In this document: positions 1 through 6,284 of the stretch, one piece after another | Position numbering within the stretch: position 1 is the stretch's first letter | How the letters are laid out: every line of letters starts with the position of its first letter | DNA from: an uncultured Coriobacteriaceae bacterium | GTDB lineage: Bacteria; Actinomycetota; Coriobacteriia; Coriobacteriales; UMGS124 | Length of the DNA stretch: 6,645 nt | Direction of reading: 5' to 3' | NCBI GenBank assembly: GCA_902783515.1 | Contig: CACZRK010000096.1 | Location: 1-6,645, forward strand | Translations under genes and position numbers: made by a program | The notes under the pieces: model-generated | Database searches by the model: none | Told to the model about the DNA's origin: nothing | Seen by the model: only the letters and a program-made list of their open reading frames with translations

Positions 1-1
1 C

Positions 2-1819
2 TACGACCTGAAGACGAACTCGGTGCAGCCCTTCGAGTACAGCCTGCCCGAGGACTCCAAGGTCGACCCGGAGATCTTCTGGGAGGGCGACTACGAGGGC
101 AAGACTTACAAGACCGCCGGCCAGATCTACAAGGACCAGGCCGAGCCGTGGACCCTCGAGCACACCGAGGAGGTCACGTGGGTTCCCGCGAACACCATCA
201 AGGCGGGCGTTGACCTCTATACGAGCACGGAATACGCGGGCATCTGCAACGGCGTCGCCTCCGACATGACGGAGTCTTCGAGCCAGGTCCCGCTTGGCTG
301 TCTCGGGCTTGACATGATCATGGGTCACGTCGACCACCCTGGCTGCACGCTTACGCAGCAGAAGGGTGGCGGCGGTCCCATGGGCGCTGTGACCAGCGGC
401 GTTCGTCCGACGCGTCAGTACAGCCCCATGGTCGTCGGCGACACACCGGTGCAGCTCGGCTACACGGTAGGCGCCTCGGAGGCGGACAACGAGGCGAAGT
501 TCGCCGACTTCACGCAGGACCAGCTGGAAGAGGCGTTCCAGCCGTATCTCGACAGACTCGGCATGGTCGAGCACAAGGGACTTTTCTTCTGGAACCACTC
601 TCACATCCCGACGGTGCGTGACGCGATCGAGACGGGCGAGCCCTTCAAGCCGCGCTGCTGGTATGACTTCTCTGGCAACAAGCTGGCGATGCTTGGCAAC
701 GCCACGTCGTGGTACAACGTGTTCCCCGAGATCGACTTCATCATGGGGCAGTACCCGATGCTCACGTCGTTTCACATCGAGGCCGCCGATCTCGTGTTCC
801 CGGTTGCCGAGTGGCTGGAGATCGTCGGACAGACGCGCCAGATGAACTACACGTTCATGCGCACGGACGTGACGCATCTGGGAGAGACGGTGGACAACAC
901 CTTCCCGTATCTCTCGATCTTCAAGCGTCTGAGGGAGATCACGGGCAAGGAGTATGCGAGCGTCGCTGAACCCACGACGATGGCGGACCAGCGCGCTCGG
1001 GTCGCGCAGCAGTTCGGCGCCGCTGATTGGGATGACCTCATCCAGCACCAGGACACGTACGTCCCGCTCGTAATGGATCCGTCCGAGTACTGGCAGTATG
1101 ACCAGTACCTTGAGATCGTTGACGACGGGCTGCCCGCTGGGTTCGCGACCGAATCGCGTAAATGCGAGGTGTACTGCACACTGCTGCTCAAGCTAGGCCG
1201 CACGGGCTGGCCGTTCACCTATCCCATGGAGATGCCCTCGGCGAGCCACGACTACTCGCCGATATGCGAGTTCATCGAGCCGTGCGAGAGCCCCTATAGC
1301 GAGAGCGAGCAGCAGCTCGATGACCGCGACGAGTATCCGCTCATCATCACGAGCGGCCGCGTCCCGTACTTCCATCACGGCACCATGCGCCACGCCGCGT
1401 TTGCCCGCGAGCTGTATCCGGAGCCCTACGTGCGCATGAACCCTGCCACTGCCGCCGAATACGGCATCGCGCAGGATGACTGGATCAAGATCACGAGTCG
1501 CCGCGGGTCCATCCATGGCCGCGCATATCTGACGGAGGGCATCCATCCTGGCGTGCTCTGGATGGAGCGGTTCTGGAACCCGGAGTGTTTCGACGCGTCC
1601 CAGAAGACCATCGACGGCGGCTGGACCGAGTGCAACATCAACGTTCTCACGAAGAACTCCTCACCCTTCAACGAGGTCTTTGGCTCCTATACGAACCGAG
1701 GCTTCACGGTGAGGATTGAGAAGTCCGAGAAACCTGAGAACGTGTGGGTCGAGCCTGAGGAGTTCAGGCCGTTCATGCCCACCCTTCAGAGCGAGCCGAG
1801 GACGGAGGATGTGTACTAA
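2..1819 (+). CDS. Molybdopterin-dependent oxidoreductase catalytic subunit (DMSO reductase family), 5'-truncated
   Basis: The reading frame is open from the left edge, first full codon at base 2, and ends at TAA 1817-1819, giving 605 visible residues. The N-terminus, including any Tat signal and the first [4Fe-4S] motif, lies outside the window. Family members bind bis-MGD molybdenum and reduce or rearrange small substrates. The last ~160 residues carry the molybdopterin-dinucleotide-binding barrel: IITSGRVPYFHHGTMRH near residues 448-464, then VRMNPATAAEYGI and DDWIKITSRRG, then HPGVLWMERFWNPE. A late WTECNINVLTKNSSPF segment recalls, from memory, molybdoenzymes of Coriobacteriia. The earlier stretch with GLDMIMGHVDHPGC fits the cofactor-binding core. 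The next gene, an Fe-S subunit, overlaps it by one base (TAATG), so the two are probably co-translated partners. Substrate is unknown: DMSO/TMAO-type reductases, catechol dehydroxylases and hydratase/transhydroxylase relatives cannot be separated from this fragment. Confidence 0.93.
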   Translation, partial: YDLKTNSVQPFEYSLPEDSKVDPEIFWEGDYEGKTYKTAGQIYKDQAEPWTLEHTEEVTWVPANTIKAGVDLYTSTEYAGICNGVASDMTESSSQVPLGCLGLDMIMGHVDHPGCTLTQQKGGGGPMGAVTSGVRPTRQYSPMVVGDTPVQLGYTVGASEADNEAKFADFTQDQLEEAFQPYLDRLGMVEHKGLFFWNHSHIPTVRDAIETGEPFKPRCWYDFSGNKLAMLGNATSWYNVFPEIDFIMGQYPMLTSFHIEAADLVFPVAEWLEIVGQTRQMNYTFMRTDVTHLGETVDNTFPYLSIFKRLREITGKEYASVAEPTTMADQRARVAQQFGAADWDDLIQHQDTYVPLVMDPSEYWQYDQYLEIVDDGLPAGFATESRKCEVYCTLLLKLGRTGWPFTYPMEMPSASHDYSPICEFIEPCESPYSESEQQLDDRDEYPLIITSGRVPYFHHGTMRHAAFARELYPEPYVRMNPATAAEYGIAQDDWIKITSRRGSIHGRAYLTEGIHPGVLWMERFWNPECFDASQKTIDGGWTECNINVLTKNSSPFNEVFGSYTNRGFTVRIEKSEKPENVWVEPEEFRPFMPTLQSEPRTEDVY

Positions 1820-2415
1820 TGAGAAACTGCCTGGTTATCGACCTCGACCGTTGCTCCGGATGTGACAGCTGCGTCGTGGCGTGCAAGTACGCGCACGGTC
1901 TTGACCTGGGAGTCTGTTGGAATCGCGTGCAGCAGATGGAGAGCGGCACGTTTCCCGACGTGGAGCAGTACTGGCTTCCACGACAGTGCCAGCAGTGCGA
2001 GGACGCGCCGTGCCTGAACGTGTGCCCGACAGGCGCCACGTATCGAGAGGACACGTACGGCATCGTCATCGTTGACGAGGAGGCCTGCATCGGCTGTCAG
2101 CTCTGCATGACGGCATGCCCGTACGGCGCGCGTCGCTTTGACGAGGACAAAAACGTTGTTGAGAAGTGCGACTGCTGCATAGACCGCCTGAAGAAGGGGG
2201 AGCAGCCGGCGTGTGTGCACAACTGCTGCACCGGCGCGCGTTTCTTCGGTGACCTTGACGATCCGGACAGCGATGTCGCAAAGGCCGTCGCCGCGGCAGG
2301 CGAGGAGAACTGCCACAGGCTCCCCGATAACGGCGGCGCGAACCCGCGTACCGTGTACATCCTGCACGCGAGCACGGCGGCATGGATTGACGCGCTGAAG
2401 GACTTCTCGCTTTAG
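1819..2415 (+). CDS. Four-cluster [4Fe-4S] electron-transfer subunit (DmsB/PhsB/NrfC type)
   Basis: This 198-residue protein would carry electrons between a membrane donor and the molybdoenzyme. All sixteen cluster ligands of the DmsB-type fold are visible: C12-C15-C18-C22, C57-C60-C65-C69, C90-C93-C96-C100, and C117-C120 with C132-C136. The second and third groups read CEDAPCLNVCPTGA and CIGCQLCMTACPYGAR, the classic forms. Length matches the family. There is no signal peptide, as usual for a subunit exported, if at all, bound to its Tat-targeted partner. Extra cysteines (C4, C33, C119, C137) are not expected ligands. The ATG at 1819 overlaps the upstream stop, and GGAGG at 1804-1808 stands 10 bases before it. 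No transmembrane helix is present, so membrane contact must come from another protein, the candidate being the last gene of this operon. Confidence 0.95.
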   Translation: MRNCLVIDLDRCSGCDSCVVACKYAHGLDLGVCWNRVQQMESGTFPDVEQYWLPRQCQQCEDAPCLNVCPTGATYREDTYGIVIVDEEACIGCQLCMTACPYGARRFDEDKNVVEKCDCCIDRLKKGEQPACVHNCCTGARFFGDLDDPDSDVAKAVAAAGEENCHRLPDNGGANPRTVYILHASTAAWIDALKDFSL

Positions 2416-2442
2416 CCGCGGTTCCTCGCGTCCTGGGTCCAA

Positions 2443-2480
2443 CCACCGCGCCGGCTCGGCCCTGCGGGTCGGCGCGGTGG
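2443..2480 (+). promoter_or_regulatory. Strong intercistronic stem-loop between Fe-S subunit and chaperone genes
   Basis: Bases 2443-2458 pair with 2465-2480 to give a 16-bp stem (14 Watson-Crick pairs, two G-U) closed by a 6-base loop. The outer 11 bp (CCACCGCGCCG and its complement) are perfect. It begins 28 bases after the Fe-S subunit stop. No T-run follows, so it is not a canonical intrinsic terminator. It could be a partial terminator, an RNA-stability element protecting the upstream message, or part of an attenuation device. GCGGTT at 2418-2423 could pair in competition with its left arm, through AACC and CGC at 2441-2450. Confidence 0.6.
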
Positions 2481-2650
2481 GACTCCGGTGCGCCAAAGGC
2501 GACAAGTAGACATCGTATGAGGCGCTGCCGGGGAGGGAACCCCCGAGATCCTTTGGAACCAATCGTCTTCGCTGATTTGTGACACGAGCCGACGAGGGCG
2601 TGCGGGTGTAAGGCGACGATGACGACGGCGCTGCACGATGACGGGCGCAC

Positions 2651-2659
2651 GAAGGGGAG
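2651..2659 (+). promoter_or_regulatory. Ribosome binding site that decides the chaperone start
   Basis: GAAGGGGAG ends immediately before an in-frame TTG at 2660, which leaves no spacer for that codon. It lies 9 bases before an in-frame GTG at 2669, a normal distance. The GTG is therefore preferred as the start. Confidence 0.6.
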
Positions 2660-2668
2660 TTGACCAAG

Positions 2669-3559
2669 GTGCAGCAGGAGATCGAGACGACTTGCCTGGC
2701 GGAGGGTGCCAGCGCTGTCAAATCTGATATGAAGGACACGCTTGCTTGCAAGACGAAGGAAGCGCTTGACTCATGTGCGTCGTTCGCCGAGACCCTCGCG
2801 GCGTTCTACTTCGAGCCGCTTCGCCAAGATCAGATCGATGCACTCGCCGAACGCGGCCTTGAGGCCTTCAGGGGGCTTAACGAAGATTTTGATCGCGGCA
2901 TCAACGATATCACGCGCTGTCTGAGACGTCGAAACACGGGAACGCGACAGCAGCTCGCATGTGATTTCACCAGTGCCTTCGTGGGGACCAAGACGTGGGA
3001 GGGCAAAAGCGCCGTCCCGTACGAATCAGTATTTACGAGTGAGGACGGGCTCCTATGCCAGGGCTCATATCATGACGTGGTGCGCGCCTTTCGCAATGAG
3101 GGACTGCGCAAGGATGATGGTCTGAACATTCCCGACGACCACATCTCCTACCTCCTCCAGTTCGTGGCGGTCCTTACGCGCCGCGCCGGCGAGGCGGTTG
3201 CGACAGGCGACTCCGCGAATGCCCGCCATGATCTTGACACAGCGCGCACCTTCATGAGCGAGCACATCCTCTCGTGGTTTGACGAGTTCAACGCGCGGGC
3301 GTGCCTGCTCATCGAGACGCGCTTCTATCGCGGCGTGCTTTCTATGACAAAGGGCTTTCTGACCTTCTTGTATGACTTTGAGAGCCGCATCGCCCAGACA
3401 TGTTGCTCTCAAGATGCCGATCAGGCTCGCACCAGTGGAGGAGACACATGCCTAGTCGAGACAATGGCACCAGTCGCGAATGTGACTGAGGGCGACGGCG
3501 TCATACCCGATGTCGTCGCGGCGGACATCGATACGTGCGCGTCAAGGGCGAGGGCGTGA
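2669..3559 (+). CDS. TorD/DmsD-family molybdoenzyme maturation chaperone
   Basis: This is a predicted cytoplasmic, all-helical protein of 296 residues from the GTG start. TorD-family proteins bind their cognate molybdoenzyme apoprotein, often its Tat leader, and hold it open for cofactor insertion. The family pattern is clear: PYESVFTSEDGLL at residues 117-129, then VRAF and GL, then the signature PDDHISYLLQFVAVL at 155-169, and a late helix with EHILSWFDEF (198-207) and ETRFYRGVLSMTKGFL (216-231). These are the stretches most conserved in actinobacterial TorD proteins. The body ends near residue 246. A further 50 residues look unstructured, making the protein longer than the usual 200-250. 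Eleven cysteines are unusual for the family. It lies 253 bases after the Fe-S subunit gene and 6 bases before the membrane protein gene. Its partner is most likely the molybdoenzyme at the left edge. An alternative start is TTG at 2660 (299 residues). Confidence 0.88.
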   Translation: MQQEIETTCLAEGASAVKSDMKDTLACKTKEALDSCASFAETLAAFYFEPLRQDQIDALAERGLEAFRGLNEDFDRGINDITRCLRRRNTGTRQQLACDFTSAFVGTKTWEGKSAVPYESVFTSEDGLLCQGSYHDVVRAFRNEGLRKDDGLNIPDDHISYLLQFVAVLTRRAGEAVATGDSANARHDLDTARTFMSEHILSWFDEFNARACLLIETRFYRGVLSMTKGFLTFLYDFESRIAQTCCSQDADQARTSGGDTCLVETMAPVANVTEGDGVIPDVVAADIDTCASRARA

Positions 3560-3565
3560 GGCGCT

Positions 3566-4351
3566 ATGATCGATGACGTCGTAAGTGCGGCCCTTAGTGT
3601 GGTCATAGCGCTTGTAGTCGCATTTCCGCTGGCAAAGCCATTCAAACGTCATCCATGGGTGTTCTATGGGGTAGCGATCGCCGTCGTGTTCATTCATCTC
3701 TGGTATCGCTTTACGGGCGTGTATGTGGCGTCGTTGCAGCGTTTCGTTGACATCCTCACGAAAGGCTATCTTGCGGCAGCTCTGTTTGCCGTCGTCATGT
3801 TCACCGGGACGATGGACGAGCGAAGTCGTCTGCGCCGTCAGCTTCAGCCGATCCGTGCAGAGCTGTCGATACTCTCGTTCGTGCTCGCCCTTGACCACGT
3901 GATCGTGTTCTTGCCAACGTATCTGCCCAGGCTTGGGTCTATCTTTGCGCACAGTCCTGTCATCGCGATGTCGTTGACGGTCGCGCTGCTGCTCACAGTT
4001 CTCTATGCGGTACTGTCTGTGACCTCGGTGCGCGTGCTTCGCGTCAGGATTCCCTACCGGACGTGGAAAGCCCTACAGCGCTCCTCGTATCTGATGGTCG
4101 GGCTGCTCTGGCTGCATATCGTGCTTGCTCTCGGTCGTTCGGCATTCGGCGGGCACGGGTCGCTTGCGGCGCAGGTTGCGTTCGGGTCTTACACGGTGGT
4201 TACCGTCGTTTACGTCATGCTTCGCGTGCGCAAGGCAGTGTATGACCGACGGGCGCACGACGAGGTGCGAAGCGAGGCGGCGGCATACGTGCGGGCAAAC
4301 GTAACCGAGACGCCCATACCTTCCGTCGAGTCGCAAGATCGTCAAGCCTGA
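3566..4351 (+). CDS. Ferric-reductase-like / MsrQ-like heme membrane protein
   Basis: This 261-residue integral membrane protein has about six or seven hydrophobic segments (roughly residues 5-22, 31-52, 65-82, 98-116, 133-155, 173-190, 200-220) and a charged cytoplasmic-looking tail from about 220. From recall of MsrQ/YedZ, the stretch RSRLRRQLQPIRAELSILSF followed by ALDH111 aligns with MsrQ's RRLLGLW...TLH segment. WKALQRSSYLMVGLLWLH184 aligns with W..LH..VYL.....H. H111 and H184 would be heme ligands. The third MsrQ histidine, 13 residues before H184, is glutamine here (Q171). Proteins of this domain pass electrons from quinol or flavin through heme b. The ATG follows the chaperone stop by 6 bases, so the two are co-transcribed and probably coupled. 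No DmsC/NrfD anchor is seen in the visible operon, so this protein may link the Mo/Fe-S pair to the membrane. That role is inference. Confidence 0.78.
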   Translation: MIDDVVSAALSVVIALVVAFPLAKPFKRHPWVFYGVAIAVVFIHLWYRFTGVYVASLQRFVDILTKGYLAAALFAVVMFTGTMDERSRLRRQLQPIRAELSILSFVLALDHVIVFLPTYLPRLGSIFAHSPVIAMSLTVALLLTVLYAVLSVTSVRVLRVRIPYRTWKALQRSSYLMVGLLWLHIVLALGRSAFGGHGSLAAQVAFGSYTVVTVVYVMLRVRKAVYDRRAHDEVRSEAAAYVRANVTETPIPSVESQDRQA

Positions 4352-4365
4352 GGGCGGCTTGCGAC
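4330..4365 (+). terminator. Possible weak terminator hairpin spanning the end of the operon
   Basis: GTCGCAAG at 4330-4337 is perfectly complementary to CTTGCGAC at 4358-4365, with a small inner GCC/GGC stem. It spans the membrane protein stop codon at 4349-4351. Only a weak GTGTTGAT stretch follows, with no real T-run. It could end the operon transcript, or it could be chance pairing. No better candidate follows the operon on this strand. Confidence 0.3.
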
Positions 4366-4720
4366 GTGTTGATCCCTGACGCTGACGGACGCCGCAGACT
4401 CGTGAGCGAGTGCGTTGCCCTTCGCGTTCAGCGGTCGACGCCTGTCTGGTACAAACCCGGCGCGCCGTCCATCCGGTCTGATCGTGCATATCGCTCCCCG
4501 CGGGTCGGGACGCAACAGACGCTCCGCGGTAAGCTGCGTGTCTTGACCTTCGCGCAGAGCGGCGCCAGAACGCTCCGCATGAGCTGACCGCATGCGTCCA
4601 ACTCCCGATGCCCTGCGGGTGGACGCCGATAAACGCTAGCAATCCGCCTGGTCGCGCACGGCTCTTCCCGCGTTCTCGCCTCTTGCCTCGCGTCAACGCC
4701 CGTTTCCGCCCGCGCACCAA
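4352..4720 (+). other. Stretch with no supported gene
   Basis: No reading frame here has a convincing start, ribosome site or recognisable protein. The frames that stay open are short and arginine-rich, as expected of GC-rich noncoding DNA. Small structures are visible: ACTCG/CGAGT around a 4-base loop at 4398-4411, and an imperfect 8-bp stem at 4554-4561/4571-4578. The 9-mer ACGCTCCGC occurs at 4519 and again at 4570. Sampled GC (40 of 60 bases at 4501-4560) is between that of the operon to the left and the genes to the right. Confidence 0.6.
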
Positions 4721-4766
4721 AGAGGCCCGGCAGCCTCGCGTCCCTGGGGGACGAGGCTGCCGGGCC
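4721..4766 (-). terminator. Intrinsic terminator of tRNA-Ser
   Basis: A perfect 15-bp inverted repeat pairs 4724-4738 with 4752-4766, and four more pairs form inside it past a 2-base bulge. Read on the minus strand it is followed at once by TCTTT, a short T-run, and it starts 13 bases after the tRNA 3' end. On the plus strand no T-run follows, so it acts for the tRNA. Confidence 0.85.
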
Positions 4767-4779
4767 CGTGCGTGCGGTC

Positions 4780-4870
4780 TGGCGGAGGGAGGGGGATTCG
4801 AACCCCCGGAACGGGATCACCGCTCAACAGTTTTCAAGACTGCCGGAATAAACCACTCTCCCATCCCTCC
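4780..4870 (-). tRNA. tRNA-Ser (anticodon UGA)
   Basis: The minus strand folds as a class II tRNA of 91 bases including CCA. The acceptor arm is GGAGGGA at the 5' end (4864-4870), paired with TCCCTCC (4784-4790). Discriminator G is at 4783 and CCA is encoded at 4780-4782. The anticodon stem-loop reads GCAGT-CTTGAAA-ACTGT, giving anticodon TGA, which decodes UCA. A long variable arm typical of serine tRNAs is followed by a T-arm with GGTTCGAATCC. A promoter upstream and a terminator downstream make it a stand-alone unit. Confidence 0.97.
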
Positions 4871-4883
4871 GCGGGTAGGGGAC

Positions 4884-4913
4884 ATGATAGCGCAAGAGCC
4901 GCGCGCGTGTCAC
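4884..4913 (-). promoter_or_regulatory. Probable tRNA-Ser promoter
   Basis: On the minus strand GTGACA (4908-4913, one mismatch to TTGACA) and TATCAT (4884-4889, one mismatch to TATAAT) are separated by 18 bases. The -10 hexamer ends 13 bases before the mature tRNA 5' end at 4870. Both lie in the 52-base gap between the CapA-family stop and the tRNA. Confidence 0.55.
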
Positions 4914-4922
4914 GGCGGGCGG

Positions 4923-6200
4923 CTACATGTCGATGGAAACGCCGCAGGGCCCGATGACCTCCTCGGTCACGTCGCGCGCGTAGGTCGTCGGGCTGTCCGT
5001 GAGGCCGATGGAGTCGTGGGCGTACGCGAGCTCGTCGGGGTAGTCGCGCAGCCTGAAGACCGCGTGGTAGTCGCCGTCGATGTGGTTGACGAGCGGCGTC
5101 CACGTCACGCCCTCGATGCGCACGCGGCCGGGCGTCACGACGAACGTGCAGGTGAGACACCCCTCGACGTTCTCGATCGCCTCGGGCTGGTTGGAGAGGA
5201 AGTTGCCGAGCGAGTAGGCGACCAGCGTGCGGTGCCCGGTCGGCGACCCGGACTCGTCGCGGGCGTCCAGCGTCTCGACCGGCTGGATCACGTGCGGCCC
5301 GAAGCCCAGGACGAGGTCGGCGTCCTGGTCGGCGAGGTACTGGGCGAACGCGCGCTGGAAGTCGTTCGGCGTCGTCGAGTTCTCGTCGCCCCAGCTCATC
5401 GCCACGATCACGACGTCCGCCTGCGCCCGCGCCCGCGCGACGTCGTCGGCCACGACCTGCCAGTCGTCGGTCGTGGCGATCGCGTACCCGTACTCGTCGG
5501 GCAGCTCGTAGCCGTTCAGGTAGTCGGTGTAGGCGAGGAACGCGACGCGCACGCCGCCGACCTCGCGCACGCGGACGCGCGCCCGGTCCTCGGGGCTCGT
5601 GAAGGTGCCGGTCACGGTCACGTCCGGGTAGGCCGCCCACGTGGCCGACGAGTTGGCGATGCCCTCCATGCCCTGGTCCCACGCGTGGTTGGTCGCGGTC
5701 GTCGCGAGGTTCCAGCCGGCGGCGCTGACCTGCCCCGCGATCGCGGCGGGGGAGTTGAAGACCGGGTAGCCGGACAGGCCCAGAGAGTCGCCGCCGAGGA
5801 TCGTCTCGATGTCGATGAAGTTCAGGTCGTGCGTCGCGAGCACGTCGGCCACGCCCGCGTACATCGGCATGAAGTCGTACAGGCCGTCGCCCATCTCGCC
5901 GGCGTTGGCGTCGGCGGCGTACACGACCGGCATGTTCATGAGGTGGTCGCCGACGGCGGAGAGCGTGACGCGCGTGGCGGTCGGCTCCGCGAGGCGCGCG
6001 CCCTGCGCGAGGGGCGCGCGCGACGCCACGAGCGCCTCCGTCGCCCCCGTCCGCTCGCCGCCGTTCGTCACGGCGCGCACCAGGCAGGCGCCCGCGATCG
6101 CGAGCGCGGCGGCGACCAGCGCGAGCGCGACGAGCGCCACCGCCTGGCGGCGCAGGGCGCGATCGGCCGACCCCTCGTGCGCACCCGTCTGACGTCCCAT
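4923..6200 (-). CDS. CapA/PgsA-family protein, membrane-anchored
   Basis: This 425-residue protein has a short basic N-terminus, one transmembrane segment at about residues 20-44, then a large extracytoplasmic domain. The family has a metallophosphatase-like fold and includes proteins needed for poly-gamma-glutamate capsule synthesis, though most members are uncharacterised. Family blocks appear in order: SAVGDHLMN (81-89), LYDFMPMY (107-114), FIDIETILGG (128-137), GYPVFNSP (144-151), ATNHAWDQG (169-177), VAFLAYTDYLNGYE (219-232), MSWGDENS (268-275), GFGPHVIQPVE (299-309), YSLGNFLSNQ (329-338). Relatives usually have HWG and G.HPHV, so S269 and G301 replace expected histidines. The ATG at 6200 has GAAGGGGG seven bases upstream. 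An earlier in-frame ATG at 6233 would put 11 hydrophilic residues first and lacks such a site. The gene stands alone, divergent from tadA. No glutamate-ligase partner (CapB/PgsB) is visible, so a role in poly-gamma-glutamate is unproven. Confidence 0.88.
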   Translation of the reverse strand: MGRQTGAHEGSADRALRRQAVALVALALVAAALAIAGACLVRAVTNGGERTGATEALVASRAPLAQGARLAEPTATRVTLSAVGDHLMNMPVVYAADANAGEMGDGLYDFMPMYAGVADVLATHDLNFIDIETILGGDSLGLSGYPVFNSPAAIAGQVSAAGWNLATTATNHAWDQGMEGIANSSATWAAYPDVTVTGTFTSPEDRARVRVREVGGVRVAFLAYTDYLNGYELPDEYGYAIATTDDWQVVADDVARARAQADVVIVAMSWGDENSTTPNDFQRAFAQYLADQDADLVLGFGPHVIQPVETLDARDESGSPTGHRTLVAYSLGNFLSNQPEAIENVEGCLTCTFVVTPGRVRIEGVTWTPLVNHIDGDYHAVFRLRDYPDELAYAHDSIGLTDSPTTYARDVTEEVIGPCGVSIDM

Positions 6201-6207
6201 GTGCCCG

Positions 6208-6215
6208 CCCCCTTC
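6208..6215 (-). promoter_or_regulatory. Ribosome binding site deciding the CapA-family start
   Basis: GAAGGGGG on the minus strand stands 7 bases before the ATG at 6198-6200. It lies downstream of the alternative ATG at 6233, so it supports the shorter, 425-residue protein. Confidence 0.65.
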
Positions 6216-6240
6216 GCGACATGCCGCGCACACTCATCGG

Positions 6241-6254
6241 TTATATATCATATG
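6241..6254. promoter_or_regulatory. AT-rich promoter-like element between divergent genes
   Basis: TTATATATCATATG is the only AT-rich patch in a very GC-rich spacer. On the minus strand it gives TATGAT (6247-6252), a good -10 for the CapA-family gene. On the plus strand it gives TATCAT (6246-6251), which could serve tadA. No convincing -35 box is seen on either strand, so which gene it drives is unsettled. Confidence 0.45.
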
Positions 6255-6284
6255 CCGAGGTCGCCCACGCCATCCCCCGGTGTC

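Noticed and set aside
2529..2545. CGGGG-AGGGAAC-CCCCG resembling a tRNA T-arm, a possible attachment-site relic
   Set aside because: The stem and loop sizes fit, but the loop lacks the TTCGA core and no other tRNA arm or acceptor can be found around it.
2481..2668. Molybdenum-cofactor or other riboswitch before the chaperone gene
   Set aside because: I could not match the conserved bases of any riboswitch class I know. Only generic short hairpins are seen.
1816..2751. 311-codon minus-strand frame opposite the Fe-S subunit
   Set aside because: It is the antisense of a protein with all sixteen cluster cysteines in place, and the translation shows no family features.
4366..4587. 73-codon + strand frame after the operon
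   Set aside because: GTG start without a ribosome site, arginine/serine-rich translation and no recognisable family.
4772..4957. Frames giving GGRGIRTPGTGSPLNS, EGGGFEPP and GFESPSLRQ
   Set aside because: These are well-known false proteins produced by translating tRNA-Ser genes and their antisense.
5000..6200. Lipoprotein signal in the CapA-family N-terminus (AIAGAC, residues 34-39)
   Set aside because: The -3 residue is alanine rather than leucine, valine or isoleucine, so a plain membrane anchor is the simpler reading.
4834..6237. A 467-codon minus-strand frame overlapping the CapA-family gene
   Set aside because: Extremely arginine-rich with no motifs, and it shares the strand with the real gene in another frame and ends inside the tRNA.
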